Assembly (NCBI GenBank): GCA_944391225.1
Contig: CALXSS010000007.1
Location: 1-64,000 of the forward strand
DNA length: 64,000 nt
DNA from: an uncultured Clostridia bacterium
Lineage (GTDB): Bacteria; Bacillota; Clostridia; UBA1381
Direction: 5' to 3'
Below, in pieces: positions 46,258 to 57,162 of this stretch; position 1 is the stretch's first letter; each line of letters starts with the position of its first letter. Both the position numbers and the translations under genes were made by a program. The notes beneath the pieces were generated by a model. That model did no database searches, was not told where the DNA came from, and saw only the letters and a list, made by a program, of their open reading frames with translations.

Positions 46258-47952
46258 CTATAATATACGCTCTTGAGCTGCACGATACCTTTCGTCCTTT
46301 TCAGGATCTATCTCAGCGGTTTCGGATCTGTACCACTGATATGAGATAGCTCCATTGTCAAAAAGCTTTGCCTCGCCGGAAAGAGTTATCTGCTCGCCTA
46401 ACTTGAACTCTGTATCCTCAGGATCCCTTATTATTGCCGGAGCCTCTGCCTGAGCCGGATCCATTACCTTTACAGTTACCACATCTGTCTTTGTCGGGTC
46501 TGCCTTATCAGCAGTCACAACACAATAATAGTAGCTTGTTCCTGCCTCTGTTGCCGGAGCAGAATAAGTTTTGTTATTAGATACAGCCTCCGCATTGCTG
46601 CCGTTTATATCGCTGCATTTATACCAAGTATACTGAGGCTCCCCCGAAGCCGCCGGCATTGATATTTCAAACGACAAATCAGCTGCATCACCGATATATA
46701 TTATCTTATCCTCAGGCTGTGATGTTATATTTACCGAATGATATTTAATAATCACAGCGCCGTTCTGATAAACAGTTTCGGCTATATCCGAATATGATCT
46801 TATTTTTTCAGCATCAGCCTCAGTAACATTATAGCCGATACCCGCAGTTACCTGAGGTCTTGACAACGGATCTGCCTGGGTGCTTAAACCTATCGATCCG
46901 CTTAATGCTCCCTGAATATTGAGCTTTCTTGTGCCGGGAAGATATACATTATCCGCAACGACCCCGCCTCTGAAATAGCAGTAGTCACTTCCAAGATATA
47001 TGTCATCATTATTCGCCGCACTATTGCCCGTATATTCACCGCCGTTAATATAGCATGAACGTCCTGACTGAGCCGCGGAAATATACACTGCACCGCCATT
47101 CTGAGCTGCATTTCCTTTAAAGCTTCCGCCGCTAATAGTTGTTCTTCCGTCTTGCCATATAACGCCGCCGTCTCCGCCAGCAGTATTTCCGGTAAATGTA
47201 CCGCCTGTAATTTCAGCAATTCCTCCGCCGTTAAGATAGAGAACACCGCCATTTGAGTCTGCAGTATTGCCGCTCATCTGAGCGCCGTCATACATATAAA
47301 CATAGCAGTTTGCGCTTAATGCACCGCCGTTTGTTTTTGCACGGTTATTAAGCAACGCTCCATAAATATATATCACCGCACTGCCGCCGCCCTTTGTTGC
47401 CACAGCGCCGCCGTCACCAGAACCATTGTAGTTATTCTGAATAACCGCGTTACTTTGTACTGTAAGCTTACCTGTATTTATATAAACCACAGGCCATGTT
47501 GCGGTAACGCCAACTTTTGTACCGCTCTCATTCCAAACAGCTCCTCCATCAATTACCAGCCTTGAACCGGCTCCTCCTAATACAAGACTTGCACCGCTTG
47601 TCACCTCAAACATATGCTCTCTGTAGGATGCTGCTCTTTTAATATATATTTCCTCTGATAATTCATTGGCAACTATAGTTATATTTTTTGATATTGATAT
47701 TCTATTTGATACCTCTACGTCCTTGCAAAGAACTACTGTACCGTTCGCCGGAGCAGCGTTGACTGCCGCCTCGAGCGAATTATACTCTACACCATCCACA
47801 ACAGCAACAGCAGTTTCTGAAACCTCGGTGCTGTAGACAACAGCGCTCTGCGCTGAAGTATCTGCTGCATCGGCTGCCATTACCTGCGGTACGGCAGAAG
47901 TAAGAGTAGCAATTACTATTAATAATGAAATAATTCTTTTATACTGTTTCAT
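46258..47952 (-). pseudogene. Fragment 1 of the broken surface protein: signal peptide, beta-helix, Ig-like
   Basis: 564 residues from MKQYKRIISLLIVIATLTSAV. Residues about 55-380 are beta-helix turns (GGALSANCYVYMYDGAQMSGNTAD, GGVIWQDGRTTISGGSF), followed by two Ig-like parts (YTWYKCSD, SYQWYRSETAE). It ends at TAG because of a -1 shift. With its own start and promoter it is the only part likely to be translated. Confidence 0.75.
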
Positions 47953-48022
47953 ACTAAACCATTCCTTTCAAGCGGTATCTGATCCCCGCTGTTTTTACCG
48001 TTTTCCCTATCGGTTTAATAGG

Positions 48023-48051
48023 ATTATGGCACATCATTCCTTTTTATGCAA
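48023..48051 (-). promoter_or_regulatory. Promoter of the broken surface-protein gene
   Basis: TTGCAT (48046-48051), 17-base spacer, CATAAT (48023-48028) on the minus strand; still intact although the gene is broken. The 48052-48221 stretch is AT-rich with no gene. Confidence 0.7.
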
Positions 48052-48221
48052 GACCTAATATGGAACAAAAAAACTCTATCCATTTAGTATTTATTTGTCT
48101 ATTAAGTCCAATACTGTAAAAAATAATGCGATAATCTCCTAATCACAAAAGGAATGCCGTTTCAATATGCGTTATATTTGCAAACTTAGCCGCTGATAAT
48201 CGATACATAAACACAGAAAAA

Positions 48222-48370
48222 GAGGCTACCGCAAACTCAACAAGTTTCGCAGCAGCCTCGCGTGGCTTTCAAAAATAGCGCGGAACGAAACAAAATGACT
48301 CAAGCACCTTACCCAAAGACGTACAGTGTTACGTCGAGCGACGAGTTTCGTTCGCAGCATGATCTGCGCA
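48222..48370. repeat. Family B repeat, long form
   Basis: GAGGCTACCGCAAACTC pairs imperfectly with the downstream AGTTTCGCAGCAGCCTC, followed by GCGTGGCTTT, GCGGAACGAAAC, a TACAGTGTTACG palindrome-like part and TCTGCGCATTTTA, as at 38194-38340. It separates lacZ from the surface-protein gene. Confidence 0.7.
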
Positions 48371-48412
48371 TTTTACCGCAGCTACCTTTAACAGCCCGGG
48401 AAAAGCCCTGTA

Positions 48413-51358
<2,946 letters not shown>

Positions 51359-51372
51359 TTACCTCAACTCCT

Positions 51373-52863
51373 TTATCTCATACATCTGCCATAGGTGCGC
51401 GTTATGTCCGCGATCTTAGCCGCAAGCTCCTTTGTATATGCCCCCGGCTTCATTCGCCACTGCCAGTTCCCCGACGGCGTAGACGGAGTATTCATTCTCG
51501 CATCCGCGCCTAATTCAAGATAATCCTGCATCTGTATAACGAGCGTATCTCCCACACAGGCGAACGCCGTCTTAATAAACGTCCATATAAACTCGCTGCC
51601 GCATTCCTCGCCGCTGTAGTTTATAAACTTCTTGCAGAACTCAAGAGTGTCCTCGTCTATCTCCTCAGTCCAGCCCTTTATTGTGGCATTGTCGTGAGTG
51701 CCGATGTAGACTGCGCAGTTTTTATCGTATGTATACGGCAGATAATTGCTCTCCTCGCGCGGGTCGAACGCGAACTCGAGCACTTTCATGCCAGGGAATC
51801 CCGAATCCGAGAGCATCTGCAATACTGACGGGGTAAGGAACCCAAGATCCTCCGCAATTATCGGCAGCTTGCCGAGCCTTGATTCTATGAATCTGAAAAA
51901 CTCTATTCCGGGACCGGTTTTCCATTCGCCGTTTTCGGCTGTCTTGTCGCCGTATGGTATTGTATAGTATCCGTCAAAGCCGCGGAAATGATCTATCCTC
52001 ACCATGTCGTAAAGCTCCGACGCAGCGCGCAGACGGTCTATCCACCAGTTATAGCCTGTTTCCTTATGGCGCGCCCAATTGTAGATAGGATTTCCCCACA
52101 GCTGTCCTGTTTCAGAAAACGCGTCCGGCGGACAGCCTGCTACCGTATTAGGATACAGATCCTTGTCAAGATCAAAAAGATCGGGATATACCCACACAGC
52201 GGCGCTGTCGAGCGCTACATATATAGGAATATCGCCTATTATCTGTATGCCGTTCTCATTTGCATATGTCTTAAGCTTTGTCCACTGCTCAAAGAACTTG
52301 AACTGTAAAAACTCCCAGAACTCTACCTCGTCCTTATGCGCTTCCTTAAACACCCACAGAGAATGCGGATCACGCCTTTTGAGGCCATCCTCCCATTCTG
52401 TCCACGCCTCCCCGTTATTGCTTTCCTTTATCGCCATAAAAAGAGCATAGTTTGATATCCACATTTCGTTCTTTTCAAGGAACAGTTCAAACTCTGTCTT
52501 ATCTGTCTTTTTAAAATTATTATAGGCTGTCTCAAGTACCTTGAACCGATTTTTATACATCAGCTCATAATCGGTTCTTTCCTCGTTGCTGCCCCACTCA
52601 ATACCGTCAATATCCTCCTGCTCCAGAAGTCCGTCCTCTATGAGCATATCAAGATCAATGAAATACGGATTTCCGGCATGTGTAGAAAATGACTGATACG
52701 GCGAATCGCCATAGCTTGTTGGGCATATAGGGAGTATCTGCCAATACGTCTGTTTTGCCTCCTTTAAAAAATCAACAAATTTGTACGCCTCGCTGCCCAT
52801 TGTTCCGATACCGTACTTTGACGGAAGTGACGAAATGTGCAGCAGTATACCGCTTGATCGCAT
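51373..52863 (-). CDS. malQ: 4-alpha-glucanotransferase (amylomaltase, GH77)
   Basis: 496 residues from MRSSGILLHISSLPSKYGIG. GH77 marks are VRIDHFRGFDGYYTIP (nucleophile Asp), IIAEDLGFLTPSV (acid/base Glu region) and GTHDNATIKGW. It transfers maltosyl units between alpha-1,4-glucans in maltodextrin or glycogen metabolism. AGGAGG precedes ATG 52863; the open frame upstream lacks one. Operon with lacZ. Confidence 0.95.
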   Translation of the reverse strand: MRSSGILLHISSLPSKYGIGTMGSEAYKFVDFLKEAKQTYWQILPICPTSYGDSPYQSFSTHAGNPYFIDLDMLIEDGLLEQEDIDGIEWGSNEERTDYELMYKNRFKVLETAYNNFKKTDKTEFELFLEKNEMWISNYALFMAIKESNNGEAWTEWEDGLKRRDPHSLWVFKEAHKDEVEFWEFLQFKFFEQWTKLKTYANENGIQIIGDIPIYVALDSAAVWVYPDLFDLDKDLYPNTVAGCPPDAFSETGQLWGNPIYNWARHKETGYNWWIDRLRAASELYDMVRIDHFRGFDGYYTIPYGDKTAENGEWKTGPGIEFFRFIESRLGKLPIIAEDLGFLTPSVLQMLSDSGFPGMKVLEFAFDPREESNYLPYTYDKNCAVYIGTHDNATIKGWTEEIDEDTLEFCKKFINYSGEECGSEFIWTFIKTAFACVGDTLVIQMQDYLELGADARMNTPSTPSGNWQWRMKPGAYTKELAAKIADITRTYGRCMR

Positions 52864-52970
52864 TATGTATCCTCCTGTTATTATTTTTCGCGGCAGCGCA
52901 AGCTGTTTCATTCCACTGCGCGCATATTATGATCTGATCGGCGCACTCGACAGCGCCGCTAATAGTATTT

Positions 52971-52998
52971 ATTATACCACATTCAGAGAATAAGTCAA
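52971..52998 (-). promoter_or_regulatory. Promoter of malQ-lacZ
   Basis: TTGACT (52993-52998), 16-base spacer, TATAAT (52971-52976) on the minus strand, with a GGCGC/GCGCC hairpin in the leader. The 52999-53208 stretch shows no gene. Confidence 0.7.
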
Positions 52999-53208
52999 TT
53001 ATTATGCCAAAAAATTAATGATTAATGAATAGAAATTTGTGAATTTCCGCATAAAATGCGTATTACAACACAGCATAAAGCTATTCTCTGAGCTATTCGG
53101 GTCAAGCCGCACTGCAGATTATAACGACGAAAAATTAGTAGTTAATGAAACTTTATTTGAGAAATTCTACAATATTATTTAATATACTATGAATTTTTGA
53201 TTAATCAC

Positions 53209-53237
53209 TTGATTTTTTTAAATATCTGTGTTAGTAT
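53209..53237 (+). promoter_or_regulatory. Promoter of the lipoprotein gene
   Basis: TTGATT (53209-53214), 17-base spacer, TAGTAT (53232-53237). Confidence 0.55.
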
Positions 53238-53293
53238 ATACGGGAAATCAATTAACAGGTTAATTCCATATTTAGAAGAAAGGAATGTGTATT

Positions 53294-53911
53294 ATGAAAA
53301 AAGGGCTATTACTTTTTATGGCGGCGATAATATCAATGTCGCTGGCATCATGCGGAAATAAAACAAACGACAGCGCTGACGGCACACAAAACACAGAAGC
53401 TACCGCAGCGGCTACTCAGGAAGCAGAGCAGGAAAACACAACACCCGTTCCGGGCACATCTATAGAAAACGCAAGCGATGAAGTTGATATGAATAAAATA
53501 GACGGCACTTCACTGAGCGATACCACTCCTGAGGATTCTGCGCTGAGCGATTCGGCAAAGATAGGAAATTTTGACGTATCGATCGAGGACGCAAAGGTCA
53601 TCGATTACGAGGGCAACAAGGTAGTTATAGTATCGTTCAAGTTCAAGAACGGTAATTCAACACCTATGGCGTTCAGCGGTATAATGTCTGTAGACGCCAC
53701 ACAGGATGGCTCAGAGCTCAGATCAGTATTTGTTACCGACGTAGAGGGCGTAAACCTCAACTCGACCATTCAGGAGGTAGAGTCGGGCAAAACAGCGACA
53801 GTTCAGAAAGCATATCTGCTCTCAGACGAAACAAGCGATGTAAACATCAGGGTCTACATTTACGGCGAGCCGGGCGGAGATTCTGTTTCAAAGGCATTCT
53901 CGCTCAGCTGA
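53294..53911 (+). CDS. Lipoprotein with DUF5067/DUF4352-like domain
   Basis: 205 residues. Lipobox LASC near residue 20 (MSLASCGN), a 60-residue linker rich in Ala, Thr, Glu and Asp, then a beta-sandwich at about 85-200 (ISIEDAKVIDYEGNKVV-like, IVSFKFKNGNSTPMAF) that resembles DUF5067/DUF4352 lipoproteins of Firmicutes. Role unknown. The start MKKGLLLF at 53294 is better spaced from AAAGGA than the ATG at 53285. Confidence 0.8.
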   Translation: MKKGLLLFMAAIISMSLASCGNKTNDSADGTQNTEATAAATQEAEQENTTPVPGTSIENASDEVDMNKIDGTSLSDTTPEDSALSDSAKIGNFDVSIEDAKVIDYEGNKVVIVSFKFKNGNSTPMAFSGIMSVDATQDGSELRSVFVTDVEGVNLNSTIQEVESGKTATVQKAYLLSDETSDVNIRVYIYGEPGGDSVSKAFSLS

Positions 53912-53926
53912 ATAATGTAACTATTT

Positions 53927-53955
53927 AAGGATCTCATTTTCGAGATCCTTTTTTT
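53927..53955 (+). terminator. Terminator of the lipoprotein gene
   Basis: AAGGATCTC/GAGATCCTT 9-bp stem (53927-53950) running into seven Ts. Confidence 0.9.
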
Positions 53956-53998
53956 GTGCTTATGCCTCAGGACCTTTTTTACTTCAAAGCTATAAAAA

Positions 53999-54085
53999 AG
54001 GCCGCTGCAAAACTCAGCGAGCCGCAGCAGCCCCGCGGGGCTTAGAAAACAGCGCGGAATGAAACAAATGAGCGCAGCCCCTTTA
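53999..54085. repeat. Family B repeat, shortened copy
   Basis: GGCCGCTGCAAAACTC...GCAGCAGCC, then CCCCGCGGGG, AACAGCGCGGAATGAAAC and GCGCAGCCCC, shared with 38194-38340. It lies between the lipoprotein terminator and the 3' end of the RidA gene. Confidence 0.65.
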
Positions 54086-54099
54086 GATCTTATTTAAAA

Positions 54100-54471
54100 T
54101 CACAGCTCTACTATGGCCTCTACCTCAAGCAGAACGTCCTTTGGCAGTCTTGCTACCTCAACGCACGAGCGCGCCGGGAACGGCTCTGTAAAGTACTTTG
54201 CATATATCTCGTTTATCTTAGCAAAGTCGTCCATATTCTTAATGAATACGGTCGTTTTTACTACATTGTCAATACTTGAGCCGGCAGCCTCGATAAGATT
54301 CTTCACATTTGTGAGAGCCTGCTCAGCCTGAGCCTCAACGCCCTCAGGGATATTTCCTGTAGCGGGATCTATAGGGATCTGTCCTGAGCAGAAAAGCATT
54401 CCTCCTGTAACTATCGCCTGTGAATACGGTCCTATAGCAGCCGGAGCATTATTTGTGGATATCTGTTTCAT
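54100..54471 (-). CDS. ridA: RidA family reactive-intermediate deaminase
   Basis: 123 residues: [33 protein letters not shown], and the C-terminal [21 protein letters not shown] with the conserved Arg. RidA hydrolyses 2-aminoacrylate and other enamines and protects PLP and branched-chain enzymes. It lies just upstream of, and divergent from, leuA. Confidence 0.95.
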   Translation of the reverse strand: MKQISTNNAPAAIGPYSQAIVTGGMLFCSGQIPIDPATGNIPEGVEAQAEQALTNVKNLIEAAGSSIDNVVKTTVFIKNMDDFAKINEIYAKYFTEPFPARSCVEVARLPKDVLLEVEAIVEL

Positions 54472-54517
54472 ATATATTACTTCCTTTCTTTAAAGCCTCA
54501 GCTTTATTTATACTTTT

Positions 54518-54546
54518 ATTTTACTACAAAGGCGGTGATATATCAA
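54518..54546 (-). promoter_or_regulatory. Promoter of ridA
   Basis: TTGATA (54541-54546), 17-base spacer, TAAAAT (54518-54523) on the minus strand. The 54547-54679 stretch has no gene. Confidence 0.65.
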
Positions 54547-54679
54547 GTACAGCGCGCGAATTTGTACAATATTTCAGATATAAAATGTGCATAATTGCCG
54601 ATTTTTCCATATAAAATCAATAATTATTTCTGTAAATTTATTCATTTCAACAAAATAGCGGATTTTGAAGAAAAAAACA

Positions 54680-54708
54680 TTGACAAAAACACCGTTTTAT
54701 TGTAAAAT
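54680..54708 (+). promoter_or_regulatory. Promoter of the leucine leader and leuA
   Basis: TTGACA (54680-54685), 17-base spacer, TAAAAT (54703-54708), about 50 bases before the leader peptide. Confidence 0.75.
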
Positions 54709-54759
54709 AATTTTAGATTTATTAGTATACGGAAAATGCGTATTACGGAGGTTAACGCT

Positions 54760-54816
54760 ATGAAAAAGAACTATAATTTCAGATCACAGCTTAATAACCT
54801 ACTGCTAACGAACTGA
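54760..54816 (+). CDS. leuL: Leucine leader peptide
   Basis: An 18-residue frame, MKKNYNFRSQLNNLLLTN, preceded by GGAGG with 8-base spacing. Four of its last eight residues are Leu: CTT, then a CTA-CTG-CTA run at 54799-54807. The AAC-TGA end of the frame lies in the first strand of a hairpin. Its features are those of an attenuation leader sensing charged tRNA-Leu. It is not a T-box: no T-box signature sequence was found. Confidence 0.75.
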   Translation: MKKNYNFRSQLNNLLLTN

Positions 54817-54823
54817 ACCCTTA

Positions 54824-54887
54824 ATGTGGTCGTCAGTTTAATTTCCGTGTGCGCGGAGTTGTCGAACCACATAGGTTCGATTTTTTT
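54824..54887 (+). terminator. Leucine attenuator: antiterminator and terminator of leuA
   Basis: The terminator is TCGAACC/GGTTCGA (54862-54868 with 54874-54880) followed by seven Ts. ATGTGGT (54824-54830) is complementary to ACCACAT (54866-54872), which overlaps the terminator stem, giving an antiterminator. GAACTGA (54810-54816, the end of the leader peptide gene) can pair with TCAGTTT (54833-54839) and sequester that strand. A ribosome stalled at the Leu codons would free the antiterminator and allow leuA transcription. Confidence 0.72.
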
Positions 54888-54945
54888 GTATATAAGTGAA
54901 ATTAACGCGCGCACAGATAACCAGAAATGATAATGATCTATCGTA

Positions 54946-55159
54946 TAGGCAATTGTAAAACTACGTTTCACAATTGATCTGGTTAAAGTAGGTTAAAAAA
55001 GTTCCATCCGATTACACAAAATATGTATGTTGAAACTTTTTTAACCCAAATTTCTGACGCACATGTCGTCAGAAATTTATTAAATTCGAGGGTACACCCT
55101 CGAGCACCCATCAAATAGGTAGCAATTGTAAAACTCGTTTGGAGTTTTACAATTGCCTA
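54946..55159. mobile_element. MITE-like element with 17-bp inverted ends and 10-bp target duplication
   Basis: TAGGCAATTGTAAAACT (54946-54962) is repeated inverted at 55143-55159. ATCTATCGTA flanks the element on both sides (54936-54945, 55160-55169). The 214 bp encode nothing; they are consecutive hairpins: an imperfect one at the left end, GGTTAAAAAAGTT/AACTTTTTTAACC (54991-55046), AAATTTCTGACG/CGTCAGAAATTT (55048-55078), TCGAGGGT/ACCCTCGA (55086-55103) and a 15-bp stem at the right end (55122-55156). It is inserted 58 bases after the attenuator T-run and 14 bases before the leuA ribosome binding site. Confidence 0.85.
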
Positions 55160-55185
55160 ATCTATCGTATATAAGGAGGATAGCT

Positions 55186-56862
55186 ATGAACTATAAAAAA
55201 TACACAAAAATGTATCACCCGGTGCCGCTCGAGCGTCGCGACTGGTGCGACAAGGAAATAACACACGCTCCAATATGGTGCAGCGTTGACCTTCGCGACG
55301 GAAACCAGGCGCTTTATTCGCCAATGACTATAGATGAAAAAATAGAGTTTTTTGAATATCTTGTAAAGATAGGATTCAAGGAAATAGAGGTAGGCTTCCC
55401 GGCAGCCTCAAGCACTGAATTTGATTTTGTGCGCCGCCTTATAGACGAGAACAGGATCCCGGACGATGTTACGATCCAGGTGCTCACACAGGCGAGAGAG
55501 CATATAATCGAAAAGACTATAGACGCGCTCAAGGGCGCAAAGAACGCGATCGTTCATCTTTACAACTCCACCTCGACGCTTCAGCGCCGCGTGGTATTCA
55601 ACATGGATAAGGATGAGATAAAGCAGCTCGCAGTAGACGGCGCAAAGCTCGTTAAGGAGCTTGTTGACGCCAAGCTTGACGGAAACATCCGTTATGAGTA
55701 TTCACCCGAGAGCTTTACCTGCACAGAGCCGGAATACGCCGTTGAGGTAGTAGACGCCGTAAACGAGGTATTCTGCCCGACTCCCGAGCGCAAGGTAATA
55801 ATAAATCTTCCGTCAACGATAGAGGTCGCAACGGCAAACGTATACGCCGATCAGATAGAATACATGTGCAAGCACCTCAAGAACAGAGAGAACCTTATAA
55901 TAAGCATACACGCCCATAACGACCGCGGCACAGGAGTAGCGTCGAGCGAGCTTGCTCTGCTTGCCGGAGCCGACAGGGTAGAGGGAACGCTGTTCGGAAA
56001 CGGAGAGAGAACAGGAAACGCCGATCTCGTAACAATAGCGCTCAACATGTTCGCGCAGGGCGTTGACCCTGAGCTTGACCTCAGCAATATTGACGAGGCT
56101 ATAGCTATGTTTGAGAAGTTCAACAAGATGCCTATACATTCGCGTCATCCATACGCCGGAGATATGGCATATGTGGCATTCTCAGGCAGCCATCAGGACG
56201 CTATAAAGAAGAGCTTTGACCTGTTTGAAAAGGAAGGCTCTAAGACCTGGGCGAACCCATATCTTACGATAGACCCGGCGGACATAGGCAGAAAATACGA
56301 GCCTATAATGATAAACAGCCAGTCGGGCAAGGGCGGAGTAAGCTATGTAATGGAAAACAAATATGGCTACACACTGCCAAAGGCTATGCTTGCTGAATTC
56401 TCGTCGATCATAAACGATCTTTCAGACGAGAAACACACAGTGCTCCACAACGAGGAGATACACCAGGCATTTATAGATTCATACATGAATCTTACACAGC
56501 CTATAAAGACCTATTCATACCGCGCTCAGAACGACGACAGCTCCACAACAGTAAACGCTACCATAGAATACCGTGAAAGAGTATCGTCTATCACAGGCAC
56601 AGGAAACGGACCGCTTGACGCGCTCTGCTCAGGTCTGCGCAAGTTCCTCAACATCGACTTTGAGATCTGCGCATATACAGAGCACGCTCTTGAGCGTTCC
56701 TCATCATCAAAGGCTGCAACATACATAGCAATAAAGGACAATGACGACCACGCAAAGGTATTCTGGGGCGTAGGCGTTCACGAAAACATAAACACAGCGT
56801 CCATATACGCGCTTGTAAGCGCCGTAAACAGAATGCTCATCGAGGAGCTTGGACTTGACTGA
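55186..56862 (+). CDS. leuA: 2-isopropylmalate synthase (long LeuA type)
   Basis: 558 residues from MNYKKYTKMYHPVPLERRDW. It joins acetyl-CoA and 2-ketoisovalerate, the first step of leucine synthesis. The TIM barrel has CSVDLRDGNQAL (metal Asp) and ISIHAHNDRGTGVASSE with GTLFGNGERTGNADL; the last 130 residues form the LeuA allosteric domain for leucine feedback (TVNATIEYRERVSSITGTGNGP). AAGGAGG precedes ATG 55186. It is monocistronic, with a terminator 4 bases after it; other leu genes are not in the window. Confidence 0.95.
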   Translation: MNYKKYTKMYHPVPLERRDWCDKEITHAPIWCSVDLRDGNQALYSPMTIDEKIEFFEYLVKIGFKEIEVGFPAASSTEFDFVRRLIDENRIPDDVTIQVLTQAREHIIEKTIDALKGAKNAIVHLYNSTSTLQRRVVFNMDKDEIKQLAVDGAKLVKELVDAKLDGNIRYEYSPESFTCTEPEYAVEVVDAVNEVFCPTPERKVIINLPSTIEVATANVYADQIEYMCKHLKNRENLIISIHAHNDRGTGVASSELALLAGADRVEGTLFGNGERTGNADLVTIALNMFAQGVDPELDLSNIDEAIAMFEKFNKMPIHSRHPYAGDMAYVAFSGSHQDAIKKSFDLFEKEGSKTWANPYLTIDPADIGRKYEPIMINSQSGKGGVSYVMENKYGYTLPKAMLAEFSSIINDLSDEKHTVLHNEEIHQAFIDSYMNLTQPIKTYSYRAQNDDSSTTVNATIEYRERVSSITGTGNGPLDALCSGLRKFLNIDFEICAYTEHALERSSSSKAATYIAIKDNDDHAKVFWGVGVHENINTASIYALVSAVNRMLIEELGLD

Positions 56863-56865
56863 TAA

Positions 56866-56902
56866 AAAGATCCGCGCAGACACCCTGTCCGCGCGGATCT
56901 TT
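56866..56902 (+). terminator. Terminator of leuA
   Basis: AAAGATCCGCGC/GCGCGGATCTTT 12-bp stem with a 13-base loop; an A-run before it makes it usable on the minus strand too. Confidence 0.85.
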
Positions 56903-56913
56903 AGGTTCTTTAA

Positions 56914-57060
56914 TAAATATTAGGGTTTGTATATCTGTTATACAGGGAATTGATAGCTTTCCGATTTCTTGTAGGGGCAGATATTATCTGCCCGCATCCC
57001 CGCCGCGCTAATGACTGGCGGATGCTATCCGCCCCTACGCCCAACATTTTAATATGAACC
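56914..57060 (+). repeat. Dispersed palindromic repeat family A, full copy
   Basis: TAAATATTAGGG...AACATTTTAATATGAACC. It contains GGGCAGATA/TATCTGCCC (56975-56993) and GGCGGAT/ATCCGCC (57017-57033). The two ends are imperfect inverted repeats (AAATATTAGGG against AAAATGTTGGG). Lies between leuA and the leftward LRR gene; 57061-57162 has no gene. Confidence 0.8.
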
Positions 57061-57162
57061 ATTTTTCCTAAAGCCCCGTGAATTTCCCACAAAAACAGGA
57101 ACGAAGCCGTAAGCCGCGCTCCTGTTTCAAAAATCCATGAATATCATTATATGCCAATGATT

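Larger units (their letters stand above)
41830..47952 (-). pseudogene. Giant multi-domain surface protein gene, broken by two TGA codons and two frameshifts
   Basis: 6123 bases equal exactly 2041 codons when a -1 shift near 46265 and a +1 shift near 44425 cancel. Reconstructed order: signal peptide (1-27), right-handed beta-helix with many GG-rich turns, Ig-like domains, an NPCBM carbohydrate-binding module, a helical region, a transglutaminase-like domain (AVCGGLSK Cys; GQPGHAAY His), an F5/8 type C domain, two Big_3-type Ig domains, a BspA-type leucine-rich part and a C-terminal beta domain. Both TGAs fall where Trp would fit. Promoter and signal peptide are intact, so the N-terminal part may still be secreted. 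Probably a host- or glycan-binding adhesin in decay. Confidence 0.8.

Noticed and set aside
54771-54971. A 66-codon minus-strand frame opposite the leucine leader
   Set aside because: Antisense to the attenuator and no ribosome binding site; the plus-strand leader explains the conserved-looking structure.
54760-55186. T-box riboswitch before leuA
   Set aside because: No T-box consensus or specifier stem was found; a leader peptide with Leu codons and competing hairpins fits better.
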